Of a stretch of DNA of 64,000 nt, positions 44,478-53,683 are shown in pieces. The stretch comes from Chitinivorax sp. B (GTDB taxonomy: Bacteria > Pseudomonadota > Gammaproteobacteria > Burkholderiales > SCOH01): NCBI RefSeq assembly GCF_005503445.1, contig NZ_SCOH01000031.1, positions 1 to 64,000 on the forward strand, written 5' to 3'. The first letter of the stretch is position 1. Each line of letters opens with the position of its first letter. The position numbers were made by a program, and so were the translations under genes. The notes beneath the pieces were generated by a model. The model had not been told where the DNA came from. It did not search any database and worked only from the letters and a program-made list of their open reading frames with translations.

Positions 44478-46334
44478 ATGTACGACCTATTGAACACTAT
44501 TTCCTGTCCGGCAGAGCTACGAAAGCTGGAACGTAGACAACTAAAACAGCTGGCCGATGAGCTGCGTGAATTTCTTGTGGAATCGGTCAGCAAGACCGGT
44601 GGCCACTTGGCTTCCAACTTGGGCTCCATTGAGCTGACTATTGCGCTCCATTACGTCTACAACACGCCAGAGGACCGGTTGGTTTGGGATGTCGGGCACC
44701 AAAGCTACCCACACAAGATCCTGACCGGACGCCGGGAGGCCATGTCCCGATTACGCATGAAAGATGGCATTGCAGGCTTTCCCAAACGGGAGGAAAGTGA
44801 ATATGACACGTTCGGCGTTGGTCATTCTTCCACTTCGATTTCCGCCGCGCTTGGCATGGCAGTCGGCGCCAAGCTGAAGGGCGAAGACCGGAAAACCGTT
44901 GCCATCATTGGTGATGGAGCAATGACTGCAGGGATGGCATTTGAAGCATTGAATAATGCCGGGGCTATGGATGCCAATATGCTGGTCATCCTCAACGACA
45001 ATGAAATGTCCATTTCACCCAATGTGGGTGCACTGAACAATTATCTAGCCAAACTGATCTCCGGAAAGTTCTTCAATAGTGTTCGCAAGGGCGGCTCCAA
45101 GTTATTGGAAGCCGTACCACCGGTCCATGAGTTTGTGCGACGTGCGGAAGAACATACCAAAGGCATGTTCACGCCGGGGACATTATTTGAAGAGTTCGGC
45201 TTCAATTATATCGGCCCGATTGACGGACATGATCTGGATGGCCTGATCCCCACCCTGCAAAATCTGAAGAATCTGGAGGGGCCACAATTCCTGCATATCG
45301 TGACGCGTAAAGGTCAAGGTTACAAACTAGCCGAAAATGACCCTGTGCTGTATCACGGTGTCAGTAAGTTCGACAAGGAAAATGGGATTGCTGGTGGAAA
45401 AACAGGTGGCAAACCAACCTATACCCAAATCTTTGGCGATTGGTTGTGTGATATGGCCAGTCAAGACTCACGCTTGGTAGGCATTACACCAGCCATGCGC
45501 GAAGGCTCGGGCTTGGTGCGCTTTGAAAAAGAGCATCCGGATCGTTACTTTGATGTTGGTATTGCTGAGCAACATGCCGTGACCTATGCCGCAGGTTTGG
45601 CATGTGAAGGAATGAAGCCGGTTGTTGCGATTTATTCGACCTTCCTGCAACGCGCTTATGATCAACTCATTCACGATGTTGCACTACAGAACCTGCCAGT
45701 GGTATTTGCCATTGATCGAGCTGGCTTAGTAGGTGCTGATGGCCCCACTCACGCTGGCGCTTTCGATATTGCCTATCTGCGTTGCATCCCCAATATGATG
45801 GTGATGACGCCGTCAGACGAAAATGAATGTCGTCAGATGCTATACACAGCTTTCCAGCAAGATTGCCCCACTGCCGTACGCTATCCCCGCGGTACCGGAC
45901 CAGGTGTTGAACTTCAATCCACCATGACTACGTTACCCGTCGGCAAGGGCGAAATTCGTCGCCGAGGTAGACGTGTGGCCATATTGGCTTTTGGTTCCAT
46001 GATGACACCAAGCTTAGCGGCAGCCGACCAGCTTGATGCCACTGTTGCCAACATGCGTTTTGTCAAACCGCTGGACAAAACGCTGATCAAACAATTGGCC
46101 ACAGAGCACGATCTGCTGGTCTCGGTTGAAGAAGGCTGCATCATGGGTGGAGCTGGTTCTGCGATTGCCGAGGCGTTATATCAGGCTGGCATCGCGACCC
46201 CGTTGTTGCAACTTGGCCTACCTGACAGCTATGTCGAACATGGCGATCCCGCCCTGCTGCTCGCAGGTTGCGGATTGAATACGGAAGGCATTGTCAACCG
46301 CATTCAGGCTCGCTTGGCAGCATTGGATCAATAG
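44478..46334 (+). CDS. dxs: 1-deoxy-D-xylulose-5-phosphate synthase
   Basis: First enzyme of the methylerythritol phosphate route to isoprenoids; joins pyruvate and glyceraldehyde 3-phosphate with thiamine diphosphate. The 618-residue protein has the thiamine motif [20 protein letters not shown] with NDNEMSIS, an N-terminal [21 protein letters not shown] and [21 protein letters not shown] near the transketolase central domain. Length and motif order match the family. AGAGA lies 7 nt upstream of ATG 44478; the longer frame from 44370 has no homologous N-terminus. It is the last gene of the xseB-ispA-dxs unit, with folE2 109 bp beyond. Confidence 0.97.
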   Translation: MYDLLNTISCPAELRKLERRQLKQLADELREFLVESVSKTGGHLASNLGSIELTIALHYVYNTPEDRLVWDVGHQSYPHKILTGRREAMSRLRMKDGIAGFPKREESEYDTFGVGHSSTSISAALGMAVGAKLKGEDRKTVAIIGDGAMTAGMAFEALNNAGAMDANMLVILNDNEMSISPNVGALNNYLAKLISGKFFNSVRKGGSKLLEAVPPVHEFVRRAEEHTKGMFTPGTLFEEFGFNYIGPIDGHDLDGLIPTLQNLKNLEGPQFLHIVTRKGQGYKLAENDPVLYHGVSKFDKENGIAGGKTGGKPTYTQIFGDWLCDMASQDSRLVGITPAMREGSGLVRFEKEHPDRYFDVGIAEQHAVTYAAGLACEGMKPVVAIYSTFLQRAYDQLIHDVALQNLPVVFAIDRAGLVGADGPTHAGAFDIAYLRCIPNMMVMTPSDENECRQMLYTAFQQDCPTAVRYPRGTGPGVELQSTMTTLPVGKGEIRRRGRRVAILAFGSMMTPSLAAADQLDATVANMRFVKPLDKTLIKQLATEHDLLVSVEEGCIMGGAGSAIAEALYQAGIATPLLQLGLPDSYVEHGDPALLLAGCGLNTEGIVNRIQARLAALDQ

Positions 46335-46443
46335 TTATTATCAATCGCTTTCCGAAAGTAAATCGGATAAACTTTACATACCCGACTTGTTTAATCGGGT
46401 ATTGCCCGCATCATATCAAGCAATACCCGTCACAGGAAAAGCC

Positions 46444-47247
46444 ATGACATCTGCAGATACACAAGCCATTGCTGACGTACAGAATTCGCCGGATCATCGC
46501 AATCTGGCCATCAACAAGGTCGGCATCAAATCCATTCGCCACCCGCTGAAAGTGGCTGACAAGGCCAGTGGCGTGCAACACACCGTGGCCATGTTCAATA
46601 TGTATGTGCATTTGCCCAAGCACTTCAAAGGCACTCACATGTCACGCTTCGTGGAGATCCTCAACAGCCACGAAAAGGAAATTTCGGTCGAATCGTTCGA
46701 GACCATGGTGCGTGAAATGGTAGACCGCCTAGAAGCTGAATCTGGCTACATCGAGATGAGCTTCCCTTATTTCATCAACAAGACTGCACCGGTTTCCAGC
46801 GTACAAAGCTTGCTAGATTATGATGTCACCTTCATCGGCGAAATCCGCAACGGCCAATATACCCAGACTATGCGAGTCCTAGTGCCGGTAACCAGCTTGT
46901 GCCCTTGTTCTAAAAAGATCTCTGAACGTGGTGCCCACAATCAACGATCTCACGTGACCGTATCGGCTCGCACCAATTCATTGGTCTGGATTGAGGAGTT
47001 GGTACAGATGGTCGAAGCCCAGGCATCTTGTGAACTGTACGGCTTGCTGAAGCGACCGGACGAGAAGCATGTCACCGAACGCGCCTACGACAATCCGAAG
47101 TTTGTTGAAGACATGGTTCGTGATGTTGCGGCACAATTGAACGCCGATCATCGGATCGATGCCTATGTGGTGGAGTCGGAAAACTTTGAATCCATCCATA
47201 ATCACTCAGCCTATGCATTGATTGAAGCTGATAAGACTGCAAACTGA
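46444..47247 (+). CDS. folE2: GTP cyclohydrolase FolE2
   Basis: Opens GTP to dihydroneopterin triphosphate, the first step of folate and queuosine synthesis, in a form that is not strictly zinc dependent. The 267-residue protein carries the family core ([36 protein letters not shown]) and the metal-binding segment [27 protein letters not shown]. Its N-terminus [19 protein letters not shown] fits homologs, so ATG 46444 is chosen. AGGAAAAG lies about 4 nt upstream. FolE2 is often zinc-starvation induced; no Zur box was found. A terminator follows. Confidence 0.95.
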   Translation: MTSADTQAIADVQNSPDHRNLAINKVGIKSIRHPLKVADKASGVQHTVAMFNMYVHLPKHFKGTHMSRFVEILNSHEKEISVESFETMVREMVDRLEAESGYIEMSFPYFINKTAPVSSVQSLLDYDVTFIGEIRNGQYTQTMRVLVPVTSLCPCSKKISERGAHNQRSHVTVSARTNSLVWIEELVQMVEAQASCELYGLLKRPDEKHVTERAYDNPKFVEDMVRDVAAQLNADHRIDAYVVESENFESIHNHSAYALIEADKTAN

Positions 47248-47256
47248 TCAGCCAAT

Positions 47257-47287
47257 AAAAAAGCGGGTTTCAAAACCCGCTTTTTTA
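47257..47287. terminator. Bidirectional terminator between folE2 and a retropepsin gene
   Basis: An AAAAAAGCGGGTTT arm (47257-47270) pairs with AAACCCGCTTTTTT (from 47273), with A- and T-runs on each side. It serves folE2 (+) and the gene ending at 47302 (-). Confidence 0.92.
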
Positions 47288-47301
47288 TCACACAAAATCC
47301 A

Positions 47302-47943
47302 TCAGTAACGCTGTGTCAGCGTCATGGTCGTACCTTCACGCTGCATTGCCAGCCGGTTCAGAAAACTCATACCCAACAACACCATGCCGCCCGTGTGCTC
47401 ACCTTCCGAGACAGAACCTTCCACATCATACAAGGTAATGTCATTCACCTTGACAGCGCGAAGCTTGACCACATAGACAGGTGCTAAGCCATTCGCCGTC
47501 TGAGTCATTCCACGTCGTCCACTTTTATAGTCAATACCCGCACTCCGTGCCTGTGATGCACTCATCGACACCAAACTGGCACCCGTATCAACCAGTGCGC
47601 GCATATTGGCACCATTGACACTGATCGTAGTAAAGAAATGACCTGTTTCATCGGCATACAGTGTAGTCTTGCTTCCAGACCCTCCACCACCACCAATACG
47701 CAATGGTGCTTCACCTAGCCCCACGGTTTTCCGCTTGCCATCAATGTCGAATGTAGCGCGCCCTGACTCGACTGACACTAGCTTGACAGCATTGAAGGTT
47801 TCGCCAATCGACATCACCTTCTCTTTACCACCATCCACCCGGACCACGGCCTTGCTCCCCATCACGCCAATTAAGGCAACTTCTGCCGCCATCGCTGGCA
47901 TAAACGTCCCCAGCATGACGGAAAACATGAGCCATTTCTTCAC
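47302..47943 (-). CDS. Retropepsin-like aspartic protease (clan AA)
   Basis: A 213-residue exported or membrane-linked protein with a signal peptide (MFSVMLGTFMPAMA) and a single retropepsin domain at about residues 90-205. The active-site triad is ALVDTGASLVSMS (catalytic Asp in DTGAS), with the flap later and GMVLLGMSFLNRL near the end. Such TIGR02281-type proteases are thought to act in the periplasm; the substrate is unknown. The start is a GTG at 47943 with GAGGT upstream. It begins 7 bp after yajQ on the same strand, and the two are probably co-transcribed. A Gly-rich linker (GGGGGSGS) precedes the domain. Confidence 0.87.
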   Translation of the reverse strand: MKKWLMFSVMLGTFMPAMAAEVALIGVMGSKAVVRVDGGKEKVMSIGETFNAVKLVSVESGRATFDIDGKRKTVGLGEAPLRIGGGGGSGSKTTLYADETGHFFTTISVNGANMRALVDTGASLVSMSASQARSAGIDYKSGRRGMTQTANGLAPVYVVKLRAVKVNDITLYDVEGSVSEGEHTGGMVLLGMSFLNRLAMQREGTTMTLTQRY

Positions 47944-47950
47944 ACCAACC

Positions 47951-48436
47951 TCAATCCCGAAAGTTTTGATACTGCAGTGGAAACTCCGTAATGTCTTTAC
48001 GTACCAATGCAATCGTATCCTGCAGGATATCACGTTTGGCACCAGACACTCGGACTGCATCACCCTGAATGGATGCCTGCACTTTCAATTTACTATCTTT
48101 GATCAGCTTGACAATCTTCTTCGCCAATTCGGTTTCAACACCAACCTTAACAGTGATGGCCTGCTTGACCTTGTTACCGCTGACTTTTTCCACCTTGCCT
48201 TCGTCCAGACAACGAACATCAACGTTTCGCTTGGCCAGTTTAGCACGCAGAATATCCTTGACCTGATCAAGCTGAAATTCATTGTCTGAAAATACGGTCA
48301 GTATCTTCTCAGCTTGTTCGACACGCGCATCGCTTCCCTTGAAATCAAAACGCGTACTGACCTCTTTATTGGTCTGGTCAACCGCATTACGAACTTCAAC
48401 TTCATTCACTTCGGAGACGATATCAAATGAGGGCAT
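47951..48436 (-). CDS. yajQ: YajQ family nucleotide/c-di-GMP-binding protein
   Basis: A 161-residue protein of the YajQ family ([39 protein letters not shown]). Some members, in Xanthomonas, bind c-di-GMP and control virulence; others have been described as nucleotide binding. Length is typical. It leads the yajQ-retropepsin unit. The GGDEF proteins at 53-57 kb offer a possible source of c-di-GMP, but no direct link is shown here. Confidence 0.95.
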   Translation of the reverse strand: MPSFDIVSEVNEVEVRNAVDQTNKEVSTRFDFKGSDARVEQAEKILTVFSDNEFQLDQVKDILRAKLAKRNVDVRCLDEGKVEKVSGNKVKQAITVKVGVETELAKKIVKLIKDSKLKVQASIQGDAVRVSGAKRDILQDTIALVRKDITEFPLQYQNFRD

Positions 48437-48537
48437 GGGTCAATCCTGCTTGATTCTAAAGCAGACTATTTTACTTGATTCCGCCAGTCACAGCAGCTAA
48501 ACCACATACAGTACTACCCGCTCAGTGAAAACTTCCA

Positions 48538-49086
48538 TTATGGGCGCCAGCCATGATCCATGCGGATCGCACGATCAATACGGATGCGTTCTTCTTCGCG
48601 CAGGATAATCCGACGTCGTAGCAAGTTGCGGTCATTTTCACTACCTACTTGCTTCAGCTGCTTCTCCAAAGATGTAATCTCGCGATCTAAACGATCCCGA
48701 TCATCTTCCAAGACAGCACGTTGTCGCCCTTGCTGATAGCCATTCAGAAACTCTGGCTCACCACGCCCGACACATACACCCGCATAATGGCGGCCATAAC
48801 GGCCAGCGTTATAGCCACTTTCCGCTGTACAGTAACGTCGTAACCCCTGCTCTCGGCCATCAAAATAAGCCTTCCGATCAGGTACTATCCCCAGCTTGCC
48901 GCATGCTTCAGTATGCGATATTACACGCCCGGAATCATAACCATATGCACCATCCCGGATGCCTTGCTCATACCAGTCAACTTGACGGCATTCGCGCTCA
49001 GACATGGACGCACAACCTCCTGCCAACAAGACAGAAGCCAACAGCACCGGGATAATCGAAAAACGAGAAAAAGTGTCAGTATCCAT
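48538..49086 (-). CDS. DUF2799 lipoprotein
   Basis: A 182-residue exported lipoprotein. The lipobox LLAGGC lies near residue 25, so Cys is lipidated. The mature part has the DUF2799 features: WYEQGIRDGAYGYDSGRV, repeated YxxGxxxG segments (YFDGREQGLRRYC, YNAGRYGRHYAGVC) and a coiled-coil C-terminal region rich in Arg and Glu. Function unknown; family members are outer-membrane-associated. The ATG at 49086 begins a normal signal peptide. It stands alone between two terminators. Confidence 0.87.
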   Translation of the reverse strand: MDTDTFSRFSIIPVLLASVLLAGGCASMSERECRQVDWYEQGIRDGAYGYDSGRVISHTEACGKLGIVPDRKAYFDGREQGLRRYCTAESGYNAGRYGRHYAGVCVGRGEPEFLNGYQQGRQRAVLEDDRDRLDREITSLEKQLKQVGSENDRNLLRRRIILREEERIRIDRAIRMDHGWRP

Positions 49087-49167
49087 TCGCGAAGATTAAT
49101 GCGTTTGCGCTGAATGTGCCATTAACAACACTAACATCCAATCTTGCCACGCATGCAATCACGCCAT

Positions 49168-49208
49168 AAAAAAGCCGAAAACCAAATCTACTCGGTCTTC
49201 GGCTTTTT
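49168..49208. terminator. Bidirectional terminator upstream of the DUF2799 gene
   Basis: An AAAAGCCGAA arm pairs with TTCGGCTTTT, with A- and T-runs on the outside. It lies between the start of the DUF2799 gene (-) and the end of ppnP (-), so it terminates ppnP. Confidence 0.8.
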
Positions 49209-49326
49209 ACAAATACATCCGCAATCATCTTGCGGCGCCAGGAGAAATGGTGATGTTAGTAGAGGAGAAGAACTATCACCACAAAGGACCCGGTTTCACC
49301 AAGCAAAGCGTTGTGAAAACACCCCC

Positions 49327-49638
49327 TTATCCAAAATGGCATACATAGTGAAGTGTTTCAAGGACATCAATGTCAAAAGTAGAATGACCAGGCACCTCAA
49401 ACAACTGCCCGCCTTTATAAGTTACCCAATCCTCAGTATCAACCAATCGGACCTTACATTGCCCCTCAATCAACTCCATCACCTCAGGCGAGCCCGTATT
49501 GAATGTAAGCTGCGAAGGCAAAATCACCCCAACAGATATGCGTGTACCATCAGCCAGCAATACAGTGTGGCTGACACACTTGCCATCAAAATAGACATTG
49601 GCTTTTTTGACTACGCTAACTTGATCGAACTGCGACAT
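49327..49638 (-). CDS. ppnP: Pyrimidine/purine nucleoside phosphorylase PpnP
   Basis: Splits several nucleosides with phosphate to free bases and ribose 1-phosphate. The 103-residue cupin-like protein contains [48 protein letters not shown] and [15 protein letters not shown], matching PpnP/YaiE in order and length. The start has a purine-rich site GGAGAAGG upstream. It is monocistronic, with a terminator downstream. Confidence 0.93.
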   Translation of the reverse strand: MSQFDQVSVVKKANVYFDGKCVSHTVLLADGTRISVGVILPSQLTFNTGSPEVMELIEGQCKVRLVDTEDWVTYKGGQLFEVPGHSTFDIDVLETLHYVCHFG

Positions 49639-49736
49639 CCGGCCTTCTCCTGACGATGTAATGAACTACAATGACGGGCACTCAATACTTGGCAAGGGAA
49701 GTACTTAGGTTGTTCCGAGCCCATCTTTTGGGATAA

Positions 49737-49934
49737 CTATCCGATAACCTTGGAAATAACAGTCTTGATCAGGAATCCAACTACGCCAAAACCCAAGGTA
49801 CCAAACATAACGATTGTGCCATATTTACCAGCTTTGGATTCCTTGGCCAGATCATAGACGATAAAACCCATGTACAAGATCAATCCAGTCACACAAATCT
49901 GCAACGACAACTCTGTGAACAGCTCTTCGCTCAT
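49737..49934 (-). CDS. DUF2788 small membrane protein
   Basis: A 65-residue protein with two hydrophobic helices (ICVTGLILYMGFIVYDLA and VMFGTLGFGVVGFLI), typical of the DUF2788 family seen in proteobacteria. No enzymatic motif. ATG 49934 is chosen because the family begins MSEELF-like; the longer frame from 49961 is not supported. Predicted inner-membrane location. Function unknown. Confidence 0.82.
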   Translation of the reverse strand: MSEELFTELSLQICVTGLILYMGFIVYDLAKESKAGKYGTIVMFGTLGFGVVGFLIKTVISKVIG

Positions 49935-50154
49935 TGCTGCAACGCACCATTCAATTGGCAAAAAGAAAACTGCCTAAATCGATTCGCACACCAATCACCA
50001 ATCAATCTTCCTCAACATCGTGCAGCAAAGACTTGCTGGTACTCAAGGGAAGACACCTGGCTGGTATGCTGCCGATCAGCAGCAAGTTCCGTATATTTTA
50101 ACCAATATTTCATTGCATAGCAGCAATTTACTGCAACATTTCATACACTTGTTT

Positions 50155-50187
50155 AAAGAAAAAGCGTGCCATAGGCACGCTTTTTGT
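50155..50187. terminator. Terminator after argG (minus strand)
   Basis: An AAAGCGTGCC arm pairs with GGCACGCTTT across ATA, with T/A runs on both sides. It ends just before the argG stop at 50202. Confidence 0.9.
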
Positions 50188-50201
50188 GGGAATCATCGTA
50201 A

Positions 50202-51419
50202 TCAACCGCGTTTTCGGGCAGCTATTCTCATACGAAGTGCGTTCAGTTTGATAAAACCACCTGCATCAGCCTGATTATAAGCGCCGCCATCATCATCAAA
50301 AGTAGCAATCGCCTGATCAAATAGCGAATCCTTTGAATCGCGTGCCACAACCGAGACTCCCCCCTTATACAATTTGATGCGGACCCAGCCGTTGACATTC
50401 AATTGGGTATGATCGATCAACACTTGCAAGGCTTTACGCTCCGGGCTCCACCAGTATCCGTTGTAGATCAGGCTGGCATAGCGGGCCATCAAGTCATCCT
50501 TCAAATGCCCCACTTCACGGTCCAGTGTAATTGATTCAATTCCACGGTGTGCCTTGAGCAAAATGGTACCGCCAGGTGTTTCATAACATCCACGTGATTT
50601 CATGCCAACGTAGCGGTTTTCCACCAAATCAAGACGACCAATACCATGCTTGCCACCAAGCTCGTTCAATTTCGCCAACATGTCATGCGGCTTAAGGCGT
50701 ATGCCGTTGATAGCAACAGCATCCCCTTGCTCAAATTCAACATCAATGTATTCCGGCGTATCCGGTGCCGCCTCTGGAGATACCGTCCAGCGCCACATCG
50801 ACTCTTCGGCTTCTGCCTTGGGATCCTCCAGATGGCGCCCCTCAAAGGAAATGTGCAATAGGTTGGCATCCATGGAATATGGCGCGCCACCTTGCTTATG
50901 CTTCATCTCGATGGAAATGGCCGCTTTTTCTGCATAATCAAGCAATTTTTCGCGCGATAACAAATCCCACTCGCGCCAAGGTGCAATTACTTTGACACCA
51001 GGTTTGAGGGCGTAGTAACCCAACTCAAAACGGACCTGATCATTCCCCTTACCCGTTGCACCGTGGGATACCGCATCTGCACCAACTTGATTCGCAATTT
51101 CGATCTGACGTTTCGCAATCAACGGTCTGGCTATCGAGGTACCAAGCAGGTATTCACCTTCATAAATTGTGTTGGCACGGAACATCGGGAACACAAAATC
51201 ACGCACAAACTCTTCGCGCAAATCATCGATAAAAATGTTCTCAGGCTTGATACCCAGCTTCAGGGCCTTGGCTCGAGCGGGCTCCAGCTCCTCTCCCTGA
51301 CCGATATCCGCAGTGAAGGTCACCACTTCGCATTGATAGATATCCTGCAGCCACTTGAGAATGACTGAGGTATCCAGACCGCCAGAATAGGCAAGCACGA
51401 CTTTCTTGATGTCAGACAT
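50202..51419 (-). CDS. argG: Argininosuccinate synthase
   Basis: Joins citrulline and aspartate with ATP to make argininosuccinate in arginine synthesis. The 405-residue protein has the N-type ATP-pyrophosphatase P-loop [12 protein letters not shown] at the N-terminus, [21 protein letters not shown] and [17 protein letters not shown]. The length is typical. It follows the CHMI and VOC genes and argF on the same strand, with only 12 bp to the next upstream gene. Confidence 0.97.
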   Translation of the reverse strand: MSDIKKVVLAYSGGLDTSVILKWLQDIYQCEVVTFTADIGQGEELEPARAKALKLGIKPENIFIDDLREEFVRDFVFPMFRANTIYEGEYLLGTSIARPLIAKRQIEIANQVGADAVSHGATGKGNDQVRFELGYYALKPGVKVIAPWREWDLLSREKLLDYAEKAAISIEMKHKQGGAPYSMDANLLHISFEGRHLEDPKAEAEESMWRWTVSPEAAPDTPEYIDVEFEQGDAVAINGIRLKPHDMLAKLNELGGKHGIGRLDLVENRYVGMKSRGCYETPGGTILLKAHRGIESITLDREVGHLKDDLMARYASLIYNGYWWSPERKALQVLIDHTQLNVNGWVRIKLYKGGVSVVARDSKDSLFDQAIATFDDDGGAYNQADAGGFIKLNALRMRIAARKRG

Positions 51420-51431
51420 AGGTTCGACTCT

Positions 51432-51794
51432 CTACGATACAACTTTGAAATAACAATCCGACCGCATCGGCACGGCCTCGATACAAATCTGGCATTGCAA
51501 CTCACCAAGCGCCTGCTGATAAGCTTCACTCAGCACCGGTAATACGCTTTGTGCCGTTCGTGCCATGACGATATGGTCGCGCTTATCAAGCATATGAATT
51601 TTCAGGTGGACAAACGCATGTTTCACATCACCGGCCCCAACAAAATAGTCATCCAATCGAATGGCACGACTTTTGATCTCATCCAGCAAAAACTCGCCAG
51701 ATGCGAACAGGGTGTCATGCAAACGACGGAACAACTCCCGACGATCTACATATGTTTCGAGGTTGGCGGTATATTCGAGAATCAGGTGCGGCAT
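51432..51794 (-). CDS. 5-carboxymethyl-2-hydroxymuconate isomerase family protein
   Basis: A 120-residue tautomerase-superfamily protein. Starting at ATG 51794 puts Pro second (MPHLILEYTANLE), so after Met removal Pro is the N-terminal catalytic base. The core HAFVHLKIHMLDKRDHI and the end match CHMI (HpaF-type) proteins, which act in homoprotocatechuate breakdown. No other genes of that pathway are near; a different tautomerase substrate is possible. A longer frame from 51803 adds three residues and would hide the Pro. It sits between argG and the VOC gene. Confidence 0.88.
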   Translation of the reverse strand: MPHLILEYTANLETYVDRRELFRRLHDTLFASGEFLLDEIKSRAIRLDDYFVGAGDVKHAFVHLKIHMLDKRDHIVMARTAQSVLPVLSEAYQQALGELQCQICIEAVPMRSDCYFKVVS

Positions 51795-51799
51795 GGCAA

Positions 51800-52186
51800 T
51801 CATTCAGGTTGGTGACAAACAGCCTCGATGTTTTGTCCATCAGGATCGAGAACGAACGCGCCATAGTAGTTGGGGTGATAGTGGGGGCGCAAACCTGGCG
51901 AACCATTGTCCTGCCCACCCGCAGCAATGGCCGCGTGATAAAACGCATCAACCATCGCACGACTGTCGGCCTGAAACGCTATATGCATGATCGGCTTATG
52001 CGGGGTACCTCGACTGATCCAGAAATCAGGTTTGGGGGCCACGCCAAAACCAGCCCCTTCATAACCACCCGCCTCTTCACCTTTGAATTCATACAACATA
52101 CTGTAGCCCAATGGTGCCAGCGCTTGCTGGTAGAAAACCTTACTCTTTGCATAGTCACCGACTGAAATACCAATATGATCCAGCAT
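51800..52186 (-). CDS. VOC family (glyoxalase/dioxygenase-like) protein
   Basis: A 128-residue vicinal-oxygen-chelate protein. Signatures are MLDHIGISVGDYAKSKVFYQQALAPLGY at the start, HIAFQADSRAMVDAFYHAAIAAGG in the middle, and YYGAFVLDPDGQNIEAVCH at the end; H and E residues in these segments bind metal in the family. Many such proteins are glyoxalases, resistance proteins or dioxygenases; the activity here is unknown. ATG 52186 has AAGGA 7 nt upstream; ATG 52189 is 3 nt earlier. It ends 6 bp from the CHMI start. Confidence 0.88.
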   Translation of the reverse strand: MLDHIGISVGDYAKSKVFYQQALAPLGYSMLYEFKGEEAGGYEGAGFGVAPKPDFWISRGTPHKPIMHIAFQADSRAMVDAFYHAAIAAGGQDNGSPGLRPHYHPNYYGAFVLDPDGQNIEAVCHQPE

Positions 52187-52285
52187 CATGCGATCCTTTC
52201 AACTTGGGTCATAGCATCTGCCATCATTTGATTTGACTGATTATCAATGCAGTCAATCCCGTCGTCCAAGAGTAGCTGCCCCACA

Positions 52286-53194
52286 TCAGGCCAAGCGCCC
52301 CAGCAACAGATACTCAAGTAACGCTTTTTGGGTATGCATGCGATTTTCAGCTTCGTCCCACACGACCGATTGGGGGCCATCAATCACTTCCGCAGTAACT
52401 TCTTCTCCACGATGTGCTGGCAAGCAATGCATGAACAATGCGTCAGGCTTGGCTGCCTGCATCATGTCGCTATCCACCTGCCAAGCCGCAAACAGCTTTT
52501 TACGATCATCCTCCTCATCTTCCCAACCCATACTGGTCCAAACATCGGTAGTCAGCAAATCTGCATTGCGTGCCGCTTCCATTGGATCAGCAAATACCTT
52601 GAGATTGCTACAGGCATCATCGCCAGCATCCAGTTCAAACCCTAGCGGCGTAGATACATTCAAGGTGAAATCAAAGATTTTTGCTGCCTGCAACCACGAT
52701 CTCGCAACATTATTACCGTCACCAATCCAAGCCACCGTCTTCCCAGTTATCGCACCGCGGTGTTCTACAAAGGTGAAGATATCCGCCATGATCTGGCATG
52801 GATGGTGTTCATCCGTCAGTCCATTGATGACGGGCACACGCGAATATTGTGCAAAGCGCTCAATAATGTCCTGGTTATAGGTACGAATCATCACGATGTC
52901 GACCATGCGTGAGATGACGCGTGCTACATCTTCAATCGGTTCACCACGACCCAGCTGAGTTTGCCCAGTGGTTAAGTTCAGTGCAATTCCACCCATTTGA
53001 TACATGCCAGCTTCAAAACTGACGCGTGTTCGTGTAGATTGCTTCTCGAACACCATGGCCAGGGTCCGATCTTTCAGCGGCTGATAGGCCAGATAGTTCT
53101 TGAACTGGTGTTTGATCCACTTGGCGCGCTGGAACAGGTATTCAAATTCCTCGCCAGTGAAATCCTTCAACTGCAGAAAGTGTTTCATACTCAT
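52286..53194 (-). CDS. argF: Ornithine carbamoyltransferase
   Basis: Makes citrulline from ornithine and carbamoyl phosphate. The 302-residue protein has the carbamoyl-phosphate site STRTR (EKQSTRTRVSFEAG), HHPCQIMAD for ornithine binding and HCLPAHRGEEV near the C-terminus. Length is typical. ATG 53194 (MSMKHFLQL) is preferred; MKHFLQL from 53188 is possible. It heads a minus-strand group with VOC, CHMI and argG; the product citrulline is used by ArgG. No ArgR box was recognised in the 489-bp upstream region. Confidence 0.97.
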   Translation of the reverse strand: MSMKHFLQLKDFTGEEFEYLFQRAKWIKHQFKNYLAYQPLKDRTLAMVFEKQSTRTRVSFEAGMYQMGGIALNLTTGQTQLGRGEPIEDVARVISRMVDIVMIRTYNQDIIERFAQYSRVPVINGLTDEHHPCQIMADIFTFVEHRGAITGKTVAWIGDGNNVARSWLQAAKIFDFTLNVSTPLGFELDAGDDACSNLKVFADPMEAARNADLLTTDVWTSMGWEDEEDDRKKLFAAWQVDSDMMQAAKPDALFMHCLPAHRGEEVTAEVIDGPQSVVWDEAENRMHTQKALLEYLLLGRLA

Positions 53195-53683
53195 AGTGCA
53201 CCCAATTGCCCTGCCAATACATGGGGGCGATAGTGTAAGCCGGCATCTGCCGGATGATTGGTAAAGACCTTGCTTAGCAAGCAATGAACCACCAAGCAAG
53301 TTTTTCCGCAGGAAATCAAATTTGTTCGATGCCGACAACCACGTTGACTGTCATGATCCAGCTGAATGGGTAATCATGGGCTATTCACAAACATCTTCCC
53401 CATAAACACCCCAAAGAATGGAATTTTGACGCGGAAAGGGCCATATTTAACCCAATCAGTTGCGCCTTGCAACTATAAATTTCTTTAATGCGACAAATTG
53501 ATACGAATTTGCGACATTCCTTACCAGGGAAAGTCGAGGGGATTGAAAGGTACGCCGCAGTCTCTTGGCAATAGCGATCCGCGTTCAGCAAACATACCCA
53601 TTTCACTTAGAACTCAAACAAATACCTAGCAGCAATGTACTTCCACACAGACAGCATCCTAGCCTGCCGAAGCACTTGGATAC
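53195..53683. other. Intergenic region between argF and the diguanylate cyclase genes
   Basis: About 490 bases with the argF promoter and the 3' end of the upstream gene. No gene, repeat or RNA was recognised. Confidence 0.6.
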
